From positions 6,848,001 through 6,912,000 of the forward strand of contig NC_061786.1 of NCBI RefSeq assembly GCF_022458985.1: a stretch of 64,000 nucleotides of DNA, read 5' to 3'. Positions 25,671-40,133 of this stretch are shown one piece after another (the first letter of the stretch is position 1; each line of letters starts with the position of its first letter). The translations under genes and the position numbers were made by a program. The DNA comes from Mugil cephalus. Taxonomy: Eukaryota; Chordata; Actinopteri; Mugiliformes; Mugilidae. Under the pieces are notes generated by a model. That model did not search any database, was not told where the DNA came from, and was given only the letters and a program-made list of their open reading frames with translations.

Positions 25671-28660
25671 GACTCATAAACTTACCTCTTCAGACATTTT
25701 ATCTGCATATACACTCTATATATCTCATGTCAATTCCGTATTGCGTATTCTTAGATAATGTATAGATTGTAAAGTTAAATTTACATTTTATATTACCTGT
25801 GTTTTGCTTGTATATTGCATTTATATACACCCTAGTAATTTGCTTATATATCTTTGTATATCTTATATACCCATATGCTTTTTATACATTTCTACCTCAC
25901 TATACTTTTTACTTGTGCCTTTACTGACTCATTCACTTCCATCACAACAGGCTCCTGTTCACATTAGATACAATGTGATCACATTGCCCCCATAGTGTCT
26001 TAGAAAGCTACTGGCCAATATCCCACAGTGAACAGCTGCAGGGGAGGGGTGACAAGGCTCCTCTCGAGTCACATTGCATTGTGAACCATTGTCCACAACA
26101 TAAGGCCCCAATGTTTAGCAGACTGGAGGCAAAGGCGACTCATTTCACAGAAATGAAGAGGAAACTGCTGACCGGTGAAGAGGCACCCAACTGTGTGATC
26201 TCATGATTAAAAATGACTCGGTCAAAGGGACAAGTTAAGGTCATCCAGCAACGATCATGACATTTGTAATTCCTATGAGATCAAGCTAGCCCCCACTTGG
26301 CCTTTGATGGACAGGTGGTTAAAAGCTTTGGAACTGTGAGGTCAATGTCAGATCAATTTGATTGTTTTTTTTAAGGGGTAGGACATTTCACGTGGTGCGA
26401 GAATCAGGATCGATTAAGTAAATTTAATAAGATAGATCAATGCTCTGTTTATGCTGACATTAAAGTTAAATCATTTTTAAGCACAAACCAAAATATATAT
26501 AGAGTGTTAACGGCCATTCTTTGATAGCATCTTCAGTTATATTGTAATGTTTATGACTGTAATCCATTAGTTGCAATAAGATTACATTACTTATCTGAAA
26601 ATCTGCACTGTTCGGATGTCGGTGCTCGGGAGATGTAAAGCGATACCGAAGTTTCGCTTAGCTTACATCATCGCCCAGTAAGTGAATCACCCGGGAGAAT
26701 GGCTCGCGAAAAATCTTGCTGTGCCACATTTCATAGAAGATGACGAGCTCAGACACAAGAGAGCAACAGGCTAATAGGTCCCCAAGGACACATTAGGCAA
26801 CACCACCATTATCTTCAATCTGAGGCTTAGTTATAGCAGACAGTACCGGCCTTGCTCTGCACACACACACAAAAAAATAATAATAGCAATAAATCCAAGG
26901 GAGACATATCACCACATCTTGCACTGGTGACTAAGCCATACTTCTGTCCTCAGGTAGGAGTATTCATTTTGAATCACAATTTCTTTATTGGCAGTTACAG
27001 CCATGCTTCACTGAAGGGTGTGGGACAAACTTCAGAGAAGTAACACGGGTAATAGTTACAGTGTTTGAGGAGAAATATCAAGGAGTTTCTGGTGGTGGAA
27101 AGATAAAACTAAACTGTACATAATTTATTTATAGGTGAGAATCTGTTGGTGATCTTCTGAGCAATAGATTCATTTTGATTCAGTTTCTCTGAGAGCCAGG
27201 AGGGGAGGGAAACTTTATTTTCAAAGAGAAATTTGTTAATGTATCTGAGAAACACGAACGCCATACCTTGGATCTTCTCATTCATGTCGTCCTCCCTTCA
27301 AACAGCTGGATTTACTCTACATTTGTGAGTCCTAAATGCATCGTGATTAAAACTGTGCCAAATGTTGACTGCTGGAAAAAGACCCATTATAATCTGCTAA
27401 TTCCACACGCTCGACTCTGCCAAAGCAGCGTGGTGCCAAAGTGGGAGTGGAAGAGTAATAAAATAGAAGTGAGGATGGAGTGTAAAACAAATGTATGCAT
27501 AACCCGGGCACAGATTAATGCCGGGAAAATGAGCGGGGAGCTTCGCCCACATTTGTCTCACTGCACAGGTCAATCACGCGTGCTTGGGGAAGCCGGGCAT
27601 GTGGCAGAATGCTGAGCCGAGGGCTCCTTTCATGCATTGAAATTCAGTGTCCTTGGAAGGGGGGACTCTTTATCTCCTCTTACAACCCTCCCAAAACAAT
27701 ATCAAATCTAAAAAGAAAAAGAAAAAAGAAAAAGAAAGTCAGACTGCATTAGAGGAATTATCAGTCAAATCAAAATGTGTGGCAGCCCATAATTTGTTCT
27801 CTTTCATGATTCAATTGCTGACAGATTATCTCAAGCCCGGAGGTCAGCAGAGCACAGAAACTACCTGTCTGAATTTGAAATGTGGACAAAGAAGCAGTGT
27901 TTAAAAAAAAAAAAAAAAAAGTGTAAAAGTCCCTCCTGGCAATATTTAAATGGGACACACTTCTCATTTACTTCACCTACAAATCCGCAGCTGCTGGATA
28001 GCGTTGTGGAAGCACCACGGTCCCCCCGTCTGGACTAACAGTGATCAGAGGTATTCATGAACAAATTATTCATGAGTTCCTTTTTGTCAGAGTTGAATGG
28101 GATTTTATGGTTCTGGACAGAGGGAATTAAAATTCTCGACAGAATTGATAACAGAAGCTTGTGAGGACAGATAATCTCAACTCGAGTCATTCTAACAGAC
28201 ACTGCCCCCTAGTGGTGTCGTGGTTCTGGTGAGTCTTGAAAGTCTCCCAAACAGAATGAAGCCAAGTTAACTATTTTACGGATGGATTTAAGTTTGGTTA
28301 AAAACATAAGAGGATCCATGTTTAGTTCCCGTTCAGAAGGTGACTTAAGAAAAAATTGAATTATGGTTCTGGTGTAGTCTGTCATTTTACCATTACATCT
28401 CAGTAAAGCTGGGAGTCAGGTTAAATAAATAAGTGGGCACAAAAGAAGCAATAGAGGATGAGGTATGTTGGGTTTCCCATAATGCATCTCAAGAGGTTTT
28501 CAACACTTCATTTAGGTCTGAACCCAAAGTGTCATCAACCACGTCGGCATCCACCGCAAGGCGAGTGAAGTGAACCTGCAACTAGGACACGTCAAGACTG
28601 CCTGGATGTTTTGAAGAAGCCTCGTGAAGGTGACGGTGTCAAGCAGAGAAAAGTCAGTTT
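25671..28660. other. Intergenic interval between ldlrap1 and maco1; no gene seen
   Basis: AT-rich sequence with short open frames only and no recognisable domain, RNA gene or strong repeat. It separates the maco1 3' end (about 28,660) from the ldlrap1 5' flank, both on the minus strand. An A-tract occurs near 27,902-27,920. Confidence 0.5.
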
Positions 28661-28677
28661 GCAAGAAAAAAAAAATG

Positions 28678-28683
28678 TTTATT
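28678..28683 (-). terminator. Probable maco1 poly(A) signal (AATAAA on minus)
   Basis: Read on the plus strand as TTTATT, this is the first canonical AATAAA met on the minus strand after the maco1 stop codon at 30638. It implies a 3' UTR of about 1.95 kb, in keeping with the long 3' UTRs of vertebrate macoilin genes. Upstream non-canonical signals could also be used. Confidence 0.5.
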
Positions 28684-30637
28684 CCTTGTAAACCTCACAG
28701 AGCGAGAGCGCAGCCAAGGTCAGACCTGGGGAAAAACAGAACAGTGACTGTGGGCATAGAAAACAAAAAACAAACAAAACACTTCTCTATACTTTCAACA
28801 ATCAGTTGATCAAACAACCGACTAAACTGTTATTTTCACATCTTCATGAAGCTGATGACAGTGAGCTGAGTGTGGGGGGAAAACAAAAAAACAAAAACAA
28901 ACCAGAGTCAAGCAATTTTCTCCCTGCAGCAACAGAATAGTAAAACCAGAAACAGGAGGCAGGGAAACACTTTGAAAACGGTCACTTGCCCAATGTTGCA
29001 AATACACATTCACGAAAAGAAATTTGACTTTCTAGTCCCTTACTTTTAACAACACGGTCTACTACGAACAGGTGACCACTTCCTCTACCTTCTTAACAGA
29101 AACTCTCATGGCGTGGTACTCAGCTGGATGTTAGAAGATTTGCAGTACATTCTTGAACACATTACTAGAGAAACAGGCGTTCCAGTCTTGGCACACGAAC
29201 TGAAGTGGAAGATTAATTAAATTATTTCGACGGCAACATTAAAGTCGCCATTTTCAACGCTTTGTTTACATTGCACCGCACCATCTTTACAGTGTTCCCT
29301 TTCGAATAGTTTTTGATGAAATCAAGAAAATAGGGCACAGCAGTTAAACCAAAGGATTTGGGGTTTAACTGCAGCGGAGACGAGCCTCAGTTAGGACTTG
29401 TGATGAGCTCTATGCTAAGTGGTGGCTACCATCATGTCAAGAAACTGACACATTATGCAAATAGAATCAATTAAAACTCTGTAATTTGTCGCCGTCCCGT
29501 GTATCTAGTAAATTTTACTTGTATAATGAGGGAGCAGCTTCCCAGTCAGTGGCGAAATCAGTAGGCAGTCCCAAACAGAAAAAAAAAAAAAAAAAAAAAA
29601 CTTATCCCACTCCACTGGCTGGGGTCAAATTCTTATCCTTTCCAGCTTAGCCAGATGTTTCACAACTAATTAAGAAAGTGCGGGTGGGATTTCATTATCA
29701 AACTCACTCTATGTTCTCAACTCAAGGCACTGTGATCATGACAGCTGATGAAAGATTCTGCAGAGCACTGAGGAGATGTACACAGTCACTCAACACTCTT
29801 TCAGAAAATACAAGCAGGTCCGAGTGTCGGGTGAACCAAAACGTCGTCACTAATGCTCAACATTTGCAACCGCTTGGGTTCACCGAATCTGAAGTTTCTG
29901 CCTCCGACCCAAGTTCCTTTCCACCTCGTTGCAATCAACGCTTCCAGCTTGTTGAAACCAACACATGAAATTTAAAGTGAACAAAACAGAACCACACAAT
30001 ACACTTTAAAAACTATTAACCGCCACACCCCAAAGCAGCTGGGAGCAGGGATAATTTGGTGCCTGATTGTGAATTAAAAGAATAAATTAAACGGAACTGT
30101 GCCATCTTTGCACTACATTCAGCTGGTTGTGCAGATGTTGACATAATTTCTCAGGAGAACGACAAATCGGTTTAAATCAACCGGATTACAGGTCAGGCTG
30201 ATGGAGAAATGAGAACTCTCTTTCCAAATTGAGGAGGGAATAATCAACCTAAAATATACAGCAGCTACCCCCCCCCAGGACCAAAGAGCTGGTAATTGGT
30301 TGCGGTGTTGACAAAAGTGAGCGCAACACCTTTGAGATGAAGATACATACCCGATTCTGTGAGGTTTCACTAAACACTTAAGAGAAAAAAAAAACCTGGG
30401 CCTTCCTAGTTGAGATGGGATGTCCATTTGAAGTTTTTTTTGTCTTTTGTTTTAACTACAACAAATACAGTCACACAATACAACATCCTTCTGACCTGGC
30501 AAGGAGAGAACAAAAACCAAGAAAAAAAAAAAAAAAAAACAAAGTTCTCAGCCGAAAGGTGGTGGGCCAGCAGGAAAACTAAAAAAAAAAAATGTTGGGA
30601 AGATGGATGGAGGGGCGGGAGAAGCAGGGTGAAGCGT
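28684..30637 (-). other. Presumed maco1 3' UTR
   Basis: This runs from the maco1 stop codon to the first canonical AATAAA on the minus strand. It contains long homopolymer A tracts on the plus strand (about 29580-29600 and 30518-30539), which would be U tracts in the mRNA. No coding feature is recognisable. Confidence 0.45.
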
Positions 30638-33600
30638 TCACTTTTTGAGTGGCTGGTAAACGGAGGCGTTGGGGTCGAGGCCGGAGGGATTGGTGTCCAT
30701 GAACTTTGAGGAGTAGTGAGGGGTCACGGGGGTCATGCTGCTGGTGTCGGCTGTGTAGGAGATGCTGGGCATGACGGCCATCACTTCGGCTATCTTCTGC
30801 TTCAGGTCTTTGATCTCCTGGTCCTTCTGCAGGATCTGACCTGAGAACACATCAAGTCTGGTCAGTCTGAGAGAACTCTGACCACAGGTTTTATCACAAT
30901 ATTTCTAAGAGCATTCACACGGTACAAAAAGGTGTCTTCATGAATATTTTGTAAACCTTGTGCAATCTCCAGCTGTCTCTTGGCGTCTCCGAGTGCAGAG
31001 AAGAGGTCCAGTTTAATCCTGGTCTCTGCGCTCAGGCTGTTCTCCAGGTGCTGGGTTTTGTCTTGCATTGCTGACAGGGCTGACATTAGCACCTCTGTGT
31101 CTTTTTCATTTTCCTTGTATTTATGAAGCTCCTGAAAGAGAGAAGAGATCAGGACTGGAGGTTAACGTCTACTAACGCTTTGTTTTCTTACCAGGCAATT
31201 ACTGCACACTGGTAGCACTATGCACAGTGACATTTGCCCTAGTGGCATTTTCAAGTTGTTAGATGAAAGAACATGACAACTTCCATGAACAAAATGAATA
31301 GAATATTCATAAAGAGAGAAGAAGTATTTCATTATGAACTAGTCTGTAGACGTGGCAATAACTGGCTCCTCCTGGTAGGTCTGTGCGAAACTGTCCAGTA
31401 ATCTGTTGGTGGCTGCTTGTTTAACTGGCTTTGATGCTGACGATGACAAAGAGCCATTCTCATTTAGGTTCAGCCCGATTGGATTCAACTATTCATGTTT
31501 GATGCATGATTCTCATCATAGCGGAAAGCAGAAACAGATAACTAATGCAACAGCTAAAATATTATGTCACAACTCTGTTCATCTAGACCTCAGCATGAAA
31601 AATGTTATTTTTTGCGGTCTCACTTCTTCTGTTTTTCGGGAAGTAGGTTTTAGTGCAAGACGAGCTGCAGACATGTAGATTTGCTCTAAACCAATATATA
31701 CTGGAAACAGGGTTCCGAATTAATTTATTCATTTAAATAAATACACACATACCTGCACTTTTACTTCAAGCTCTCGGATCTGGTCCTCCTTTAGCTTAAT
31801 ATCCATTGTTAATTTCTTACATTCTGTTTCTAATTCAGTGATCCGCCGCCGCAGCGTGTCTGTGCACTCCCCTCTAAAAAGACAAAGAACGCACAAAAAC
31901 AAGGTGTTAATGATGTACGACGAGCCCTCTCACTCAGAACTTAATTTCCAATGTTAAATGTATCCCACTGTACCTGGATGCTGCTGCTAGTGCTACTGCT
32001 CTGGCTGCTGTGGCCTCCTCTAACTTCTTTCGCTTCTTTTCGTCTGCGAGCTGCTTCTCGGCAGTAGTTCGTGCCTCCTGCTCTGCCTTGAGCCTCTTCT
32101 CCAGTTGGCCCACTGCCTGTTTGTCCTTTTGCTTTGCCTGCACAGCAGTATGGAGCCTAGCGCACACACACACACACAATCACAAACATATTACAGCACA
32201 GCACATTATCAGAAAGAAACCAAGGAGAGGCTGGTCAGCGTGTCAAACTGGTGACACTGACACGTATCCATCAGTGCATCCCTTGAATTCTACATGGGCA
32301 GATTTTATTTTAGCAACCTAAGTTAATTTTATGTTATTTTGTTCCGTAGATTAACATCTTTTCACCAATTACCTTCCAGGCAGACACTCTAACAACTAAT
32401 GAAGGCTGCAAGACAAGAAACCAAATCATAGTCTCCAGCTAGTAATGGTCTAATACCATCCTAGCCTTGAAAATACTCGCTAGATAGTGTGGCACCACCT
32501 ACTTGTTCTGTAAAAGCTCATTCTCCTGGCGCAGCTGGCCCAGTTCAGTGCGTATGGAGCGCTCAGCGCTGCCCAACGAGCCTATCTGGCTGCGTAGGTC
32601 CTGCTCCACCTGCCGGCTGGCCTGCAGGTCTGCCTTCAGCTTTTTAACATCTTGCTCCAGTCTGTTCAAGTGGGGATATGAAAAAGAAGAGACAATCACA
32701 CATTAAGCATGATGGAAATACACATATAGACCTTAGTATCAAATACATGTTATTGGTACACGATTACAGATGTTGTGGTCTAATGCTTCAGATAGACATG
32801 GCTGTTGCTGTCATGACATGTTAATATTTACTTTACTAGACTTGGAGTAGGCTATAAATAACAGGAAGACGAGCTTAAATTTAGGGCTACAGACATTTGT
32901 CTGTGTGTAGTCCTTACTGGAAGGCCTTAAAGTGACATACCAGCATTACAAAGACAACATAAGCTGACCTGATGGAACATACTACGTGCTAGTAGCTCGA
33001 CGTTTCACTGAACAGAAGCAGACTCTGGGAAAACATTTGTCCAGATACATGACAATCTTACTGCTCACCAGAAGCATTCAGTTCAGATGCTTTTTGAAGT
33101 AATAACCTAAAAAGTGAGTTTACTGAACCAAATAAACAGGAAGAACAGGAAGAGTGGCATCAAAAAAAAAAAAAAAAAACACAACACAAACACTCATGCT
33201 GCATAACAGTAAACCAGTGTTCATTTTAAGAGCCATTTTTGATTTAATCTTAGTCTTCAGACTGAACTGTTTTAGACATATTTTAGTCATTTCTATCTTT
33301 CATAGTTTTAATAAACACTGCACATCACACCAGGAACAGAAGGTCTGGGTTTGTTGTTTACGGACACCACCGAAAGCCAAAGTATAAAATAAACAAAGCC
33401 TAAAAAACAACAGCCTGCCCATGAGTTTTGTTACACTCAAGTCCGGGGGCAAGCTATGCAAGACACTCTCTACGCACACAACGTACAAACACACTTATAC
33501 AATACTTTGAAAGTACCGTTACTAAAAGGTTTTGTTGTATTCTGTTCACGCAAATGTTAGCTAGTTCAAACTTCCTGCCACACTAGATCCACACCCACAC

Positions 33601-36600
33601 ACCTTTGACTAGATATAATATACAAAATACTATGGGCTACAGGACGGACAATAGGAAAACTATTACAACAACTCATCAAAAGCTGTGATGTACAGAATAA
33701 AAACGACATGCCCTGACCAACACGCCTGTGTCTAAGCCCGTTTTTCTTACCTAACAAGTGCTTCAGGTTTGCTCAGCTGGTTGTTGGGAATACAGTTATC
33801 TGTGGGATCCTTGTGGGACCCACCTGATGTCCCTTTCCCCACTGGTAACTTGTGCTTCTTCTCATTCTTCCCCGTGGAAGAGGAGGATGATGCAGGTGTG
33901 GGCACGCTGCCGTTGGTGGCGCTGTGGCCACGGGGCGAGGAGTTGATGGTTGCAGCATTGCTGCCAGCGTTTTTGTAATTTTTGGAGGATGAGGATGATG
34001 AGGAGGAACAGGAGGAATTGTTGTCCTCTTTAAGCAACAGGTTCTCTGTGCTGCCCTGGTCTGTGGTCAGTCTCTTGTTGTTCATATGGTTCTCCATATA
34101 CTCCATCTCATGGAGTTTAGAGTCCACTGATGATGGGAGGATGTTGTTGGTGTTGTGTTGCTTTTTAGCCTCCCCGCCACCTCGTCCCTCTTTCCCTCTA
34201 TACTCTAGCTCTGGTAGTGGCGCCGATGTCTTTTTATTGGCTGGGCCGCCATTCTGTGACACGGGCGGTGTGTCTACTTCAGATATTCCTTTACCTGCTG
34301 CTGCGACTGGTGCTGTTGCATGAATAAAGACGGAAGTGGAAGAGATACAAATTAAATTTGATATGGTTATAGTTTATACTTTCTTTTGATAGACAAGTCC
34401 CAATATTTTCTAAACATCCCTTAAGGTAACTGTGAGCACGGAGACAATTCACATGAGGTGATTTTTAATCAATTTGAAATTAGGGCAATTTTTTTCTCAC
34501 GGTACAAGAAATCTAGATCTACTTTGACATCTTTACCTGACCACACCCAATGGTTAGAGCCTCTTGTGATCATTGTGTACACTGTGTTTGTTTAAACTGT
34601 GAGGCAGGTGCACCTGCAACCACATACTTTGGATAGAAATGAAAAGCTGCTTAAATTAATGAGGGCTCGTTTGAGAAGACGGATGCATGACAACTCAACA
34701 AGACCTTGACAAAAGAACGGTTGAGATTAAAAAAATATGTTTCAATCTAACTGCCATCCAATCACACCTCAAGGGAAACTGTAGCTGGATAGTTCTGGCT
34801 GTATGAAATTTAAAACCCAATTCAAACATGCGATTATCAGTCCTAATCAGCCCTTTTACAAACGAGATGTAAGTGTAAAAGTGAAGCAGTGCCATACAGG
34901 ACCTTACGAGACCAAATAACTAAGCAAATGTCCCTTCCTTTTCACAAAACAGCCTGATTACTGTCTGCCATCTCAAACAGTGGCACAGGACAGAATGAGA
35001 GGTGTTTCAGTTGCTATCAATGAGTTATCACAGACTTAAGGTAGTGAGCTAGCAAATAGGGCGGCGGAGTAATCGGATAATTCAATAAGCCTTGGCATGT
35101 AATCACATAATGTGATTTGATTGGTCAGTTCTAGAAGGTAGTGCACCTGAACCAGGTGCTTCATTTGTCCATACAGCATTGACTCTTACCTTCTTCTGCT
35201 TCTCGCTCTTGCCTTTGAAGCATCTGTTGCTCTGGAGGCAGAGCCTGCTGTAGGAGCTGCATGTAAAACTCATTCTCCTTCTGCACCTCTTTCTGCTTCC
35301 GGAGGCGCATCTTATAGCTTACATAGCTCTTAAAGCCAAAGCCCAGTGTGACCACAGGGTAGCCAATGCTACAGAGATGGACACAAAAAAGCACAATACA
35401 TTCATAAAAGTAAAATCATAAAACTATCCAGGAAACTATTATATATTAGTATAATATAAATGATAACTAACCTACAATGATACAGGTTAACACAGCCAAA
35501 TCCAGCTCACAGTCTTATTTTCATAATATTAATATTAAAATTGTAGAGGTAGAAGTGTAGATTTTTTTCATTATGGTAGAGAATGGTAAGAAAACCGTGG
35601 TTTTAAAATGACTCTACATCACTGGTAGAACAAAACACGCCTTTAAAAACGGCTTAGTTGTTCCTATTTGTACAATAAGCCACAATATATGCGACAGTGT
35701 AACTGACGTGACTTTACTGAGTTTATGTGTGGTATAGCAAAGACTAAAGCTGTGTGATGCTATGTGGAACCAAGTTAATTTTGATTTCTTCATTTAATTC
35801 CGCTTTTACTCTGTATCAGTCTGACACATTTAGTCAGCATTACACACACACTTCTAAAAATTGAAGCCCATTTGTGACTCACCAGTGTGCAGCAAAAGGA
35901 CGACATAAGTCCACATGGAAGTTCTTCAGGTCTTTGAATCTGATGGCTGCCTCTATGTAAACAAAGAGTATCCATAGAGACACGGTGGGTAGACAAACCC
36001 CCCTCTCTGTGAAACAACACAAAGGGAAGCAGCACAAAGACGTTAGAACCAGGCATCATTATTTATATAACTTTAACACTGTCAAAGCCATAATTTTAAC
36101 ATGCATCAACATGTATAAAAATACATTTGCTCCTTAGGAAATATGACCGGATGGCCCAGTACAACACTATTATTCCAAATAATTCCAAATAAATCACAAA
36201 ATTTAGAATACACGGGATTATCGAGTTTACTTCCCTATAAATTGAGACCATTTGTGGCATGAAACTTCCTGAATGTTCTCAAATGTGACTTTCAACAATG
36301 CGTCCTAGTCAGTGGAGAAACCAAAAACTTAAAAGTAATGTCAGATTTCACTTGAAATTAACCAGCAACTGCCCAAAATGTAACCAGGATACAGACACTA
36401 ATCATTGTCTCCTTGGCTGTATTGCATTCAGAGGCTATGGAGTGGTCGGCGATATTAATACTCCAGTGACATCCGATGGCTCTGAATATCACTGGTGAGT
36501 AAAGTTGGAGAGCTCAAAAAGCAACTGAAGGACCACCCTGTTTCTCCCTCCCCCAACAGGCACTAGGATTTCAATCCGACACCTGGCTTTTGGTCAACAC

Positions 36601-39600
36601 AGGGGGATGCCGCTAAATCAGACTGACAACTAATCCGCAGAGCACAGATCAATTACACACGCGATGTAAAATTCTAAGAAACAAGCCAACTATTTCCAAA
36701 TAAGACGTAATGTGCATGGGCACATTGCAGATTTCACACCTGCTTTTCTGTGAAACTCTAAGTGGAAGTTATTCTACGAATTAGTGCCATCCATGACTAA
36801 CAAGAATTTATTTTAATGTTATGTAAATAAACAGAAAGACTTCACTTTGTGTCTAAATCCTTTCTGGTTACTACTGCAAGCAAAAGTCAAAGTCACAAGG
36901 TAGCTTTTACTGCCATCTTACTGTATAAATCTCTAAAAAAAAAAAAATGCTTGTCAAATCTTATGTGGCGTGGTGTGGTTTACCGTTAGAAATATCAAGA
37001 CAGCTAAACACAGCACAGCCTTACCTGTGTGCCAAACATACTGCACCCACACATAGGTACTGGCAGCAAAGAACAGCCATTGCACAGGGATGAAGAGGAG
37101 GCAAATGATGTCCGAGGTAAACGCCACACACACGAAGAATACTGAGAAGGCCTGTTGGAGAGAGAAGAAGTGATTAAGATGCACTACACAGAAAGATAGA
37201 TGTAGGTTACTTGGCCGCGTTAGTATTTTACATTCAGTTGAAAAGATCAAAACATAAACTGCTCTCTTATGGTTTGCCAACAGCTCACCTTACGCTGCTG
37301 GACACCATTAGACAGGTGTTGAGTGCACATTCTAACATAACTAATGTATAACAGTCTAATCTGGTGTTAAATGATTAAATTCCACATATCACTGATGGAA
37401 AATAATGTCATGATTTCATGAATATGACGTTTTTGATGCCCTCTTTCCCTCTACAGTATTTATGAGACACATCCACAACGACAAAACACACACCTACACA
37501 ATACATTTCAAGAGCCAGCTGTCCAATCTCAATAACAGACCCAAGGTGAAATAAAACTATGATAAATGGACATCGTATATGTAGATATCAGGTAAACTAA
37601 CACGTAAGATTCTCATTGGATCTGTGATGTACATGTAGCATTTTGATGAATAATGCAGCACACAACATGAAACAAGCATGTCCTTCTTGAGACTGAAGGA
37701 AATTAAATCCCTAACGATGCATCTATGGACACACACAAAAAAAAAATCACTGGGATCAATCAGGTGGCGCAGAATGGTATCTTAGGATCAAAGATAAGTT
37801 TATTAATAGTAGCCAGTGCTAAAATCACTAATTTGGCGAGATGATAAAAGTGGCGTAAGAGACCTGTTGTTTTACATTTTGCAATACAACACCCTTTAAC
37901 GGTTCACTTGCGAATTATTTATACATTGCACACTTTCATGTTTAGGTTGGTTATAAATTATTTTGAATCCACAGATGCAACACAATACTGTGTGCGCCAT
38001 TCTGCTCGTTACACCCCACTGTTAAAGCAACGCCCTGTAGTTCTTCTTTTTAATGTACATTTCAGCAACCAATGCGTACAGAAACTACAAAGTATATTCA
38101 TCCCTTCTCCTCATCTTATACACTCAGAGAAACCCCTTTATGCTCATGTGACATTTAAAAAAATAACATATTGACAAACTTTATAGCAGTGTTGAGGACG
38201 GACCAAGTATGGAAAAAACAAAAGACCAATGTGCAAAATTGAATTATCCTTGTAGTCTATCTATCTAAGCATCTATCTATCCATCTAGTCACCTCTGAGA
38301 CAGTGAGTCCCAGCACTCTTCTTTCTTGTCATATGTTTAAAAATACTTTACCAGTTTATTTTAAGTATAATTCCACAATGCTCTTTCTCCATTGTTTTGA
38401 AAGCATAATAAATGGAAGGAGGTAATTACTCACCAGCCCCTGGTATCTAAAGGAGTCGTACACACTCCGGATGAAGAGCCAGAATGGCCAGAGGTACTCA
38501 AATCTGAACTCAAGAACAAAGTCTGCCAGTAGCACCAGTGCCCACACCACCAGGAACTTCAGGTAGAGAAAGGTACTAAGGGCAAAGAAGAATTAGAAGA
38601 ATTACATTAAGAAAAAATTGAACACTAATATACACTTTTAAAATAGACTTGTTTTAACAAAAATGTTCCTCATCTTTACCCTCTACACTAAATATATAGC
38701 ATATTCCCATTACTTGGAGTGTGTGTGCATGTGTGTGGGATGGACTGAGTGTATGATGCATGTCTGAAGCGTACTTCTGCAGTTTGACAGATTAGATGCC
38801 ATCTGAAGGCAGTCTGAAAGAGTTCTATAGCAGCACTTCTGCTTCTGGATATGACAACAGTGCCTAACCACAGTATGTTCTTATCATTTGTGGTATCAGT
38901 TACGGCACGAGCATATGGATACAAAATACTGCAATTTCTTGCGTTCTAGGTCATGTATTTAAAATAAATAAATAAAAGCTCAACGTGTCTGACCACTTTT
39001 TCTTTGTTCTTACACTGAGACACAAAGTGACACAGTGAGGGTGTTCTTTGATCTCAAAGCATGGCTGTTTTGCGGTGGGACACCTGTTCAATAATTCAGA
39101 GACTGCCCCACATCTCTATATCTGGATGCCACGTGTGTAACTGTTGGCCTTTCACGTTTGGCTCAACAGATACATAGGAAGCCACACAGAGGTGGAACCT
39201 ATCAGGTGTGGCTAATAAGGACAAGCAAGCAACTTTTTTAGCTTGGACAGCTTTATAGAGCAACACGAGTCGGACCAACTCACTGCAGTCTAAACGGCTG
39301 ATGTTTATAGTCAATGTTTACATAGCTTACATCAGTGTCGTATGAATAAATCTCATGTGCGGCCGGTGGCCACGAGAACACAAAGCTGCTAAAGCGCTGA
39401 CCTAAGTTACCTTCGCTAACGGGAAAGCGGTTCATTTTGATAAAAGCAGCAGATGACAACTTGACGTGGGCAGCCGACGACAGACAGTCGTGGCTGTTTA
39501 ATTCACATTTGAAGACAAAGCCACTACCACGCATGTCAAACGACAACAGTGTTGTAAAGCAGACCTTGCGACATACATGGTTCAAGTCAGGCTGTTTTGG

Positions 39601-40133
39601 GGGCCTAGCGCTATAGTTAGCCTAAGAGTTAACGTTACCTGCTAGTGTACAGTGAAAACACACGGCTAGTACACAGTGAGCTACCACTAGCAGGTAGCAT
39701 TCAGTAAGCTACTATTAGCAGTTAGCATAAACTGAGCTACCACTAGCAGTTAGCACTCGATAGGCTACTGACAGCAGTTAGCACAAACTGAACTAATAGT
39801 AGCGGGAAGCATACACTGAGCTACTATTAGCAGTTAGCATACACTGAGCTAACAGTAGCAGGTAGCATACATTAAGCTACTAGTAGCAGTTAGCAGCTAG
39901 CTAGGTGAACAAGCTACCTAGCAGTGGCAGTTCATTGGCAACAACAGCACCCGTAGGACTGTGTCCGTTTTGCAGCTACAGAGTCACCAGCTAACGCATA
40001 CAGGGCCCCCCCATTATTGTCGTGAGGAGGACGCCCCCCCTCCCATAAGTTACCTGCCGTATATACCCTCGGTGATTCGGTTCCGTTTTAACGGCCGTCG
40101 GAGTTTGCTGCAGTCCGCATTGCGCCGCTTCAT
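30638..40133 (-). CDS. maco1: Macoilin (transmembrane protein 57), complete, 11 coding exons, 684 aa
   Basis: Macoilin is a conserved ER-membrane protein of neurons that affects excitability in C. elegans. Coding exons on the minus strand are 40133-40054, 38575-38434, 37151-37025, 36006-35883, 35368-35190, 34312-33751, 32661-32503, 32156-31974, 31873-31753, 31131-30957 and 30840-30638. Every junction has AG/GT and the phases close exactly to 685 codons with the stop (human 664 aa). The start MKRRNADCSKLRRPLKRNR and the end GLDPNASVYQPLKK match vertebrate macoilin. Residues 1 to about 170 hold several membrane segments. Exon 6 is a Ser/Asn-rich linker containing an 8-serine run. Exons 7-11 form the C-terminal coiled coil (LEQDVKKLKADLQASRQVEQ onward). 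Intron 1 contains a 28-bp minisatellite. Teleosts may carry two copies (maco1a and maco1b); I cannot say which this is. Confidence 0.97.
32163..32178. repeat. (AC/TG)n microsatellite upstream of maco1 exon 8
   Basis: Eight AC units on plus. In the maco1 transcript they are UG repeats lying 7-22 nt upstream of exon 8 (start 32156), where a polypyrimidine tract is expected. Confidence 0.85.
39679..39902. repeat. 28-bp minisatellite, eight in-register copies
   Basis: Units of exactly 28 bp begin AGCTAC or a near variant and carry a central TAGCAGTTAGCA-like core followed by a variable CACTG-like end. They start at 39679 and repeat at 28-bp steps without indels through 39902. Copies differ by scattered substitutions. 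The array lies in maco1 intron 1. A looser related stretch precedes it from about 39635. Confidence 0.9.

Noticed and set aside
39679-39902. 28-bp regular repeat considered as a CRISPR array
   Set aside because: There are no unique spacers between units. It is a direct tandem minisatellite in a vertebrate intron.
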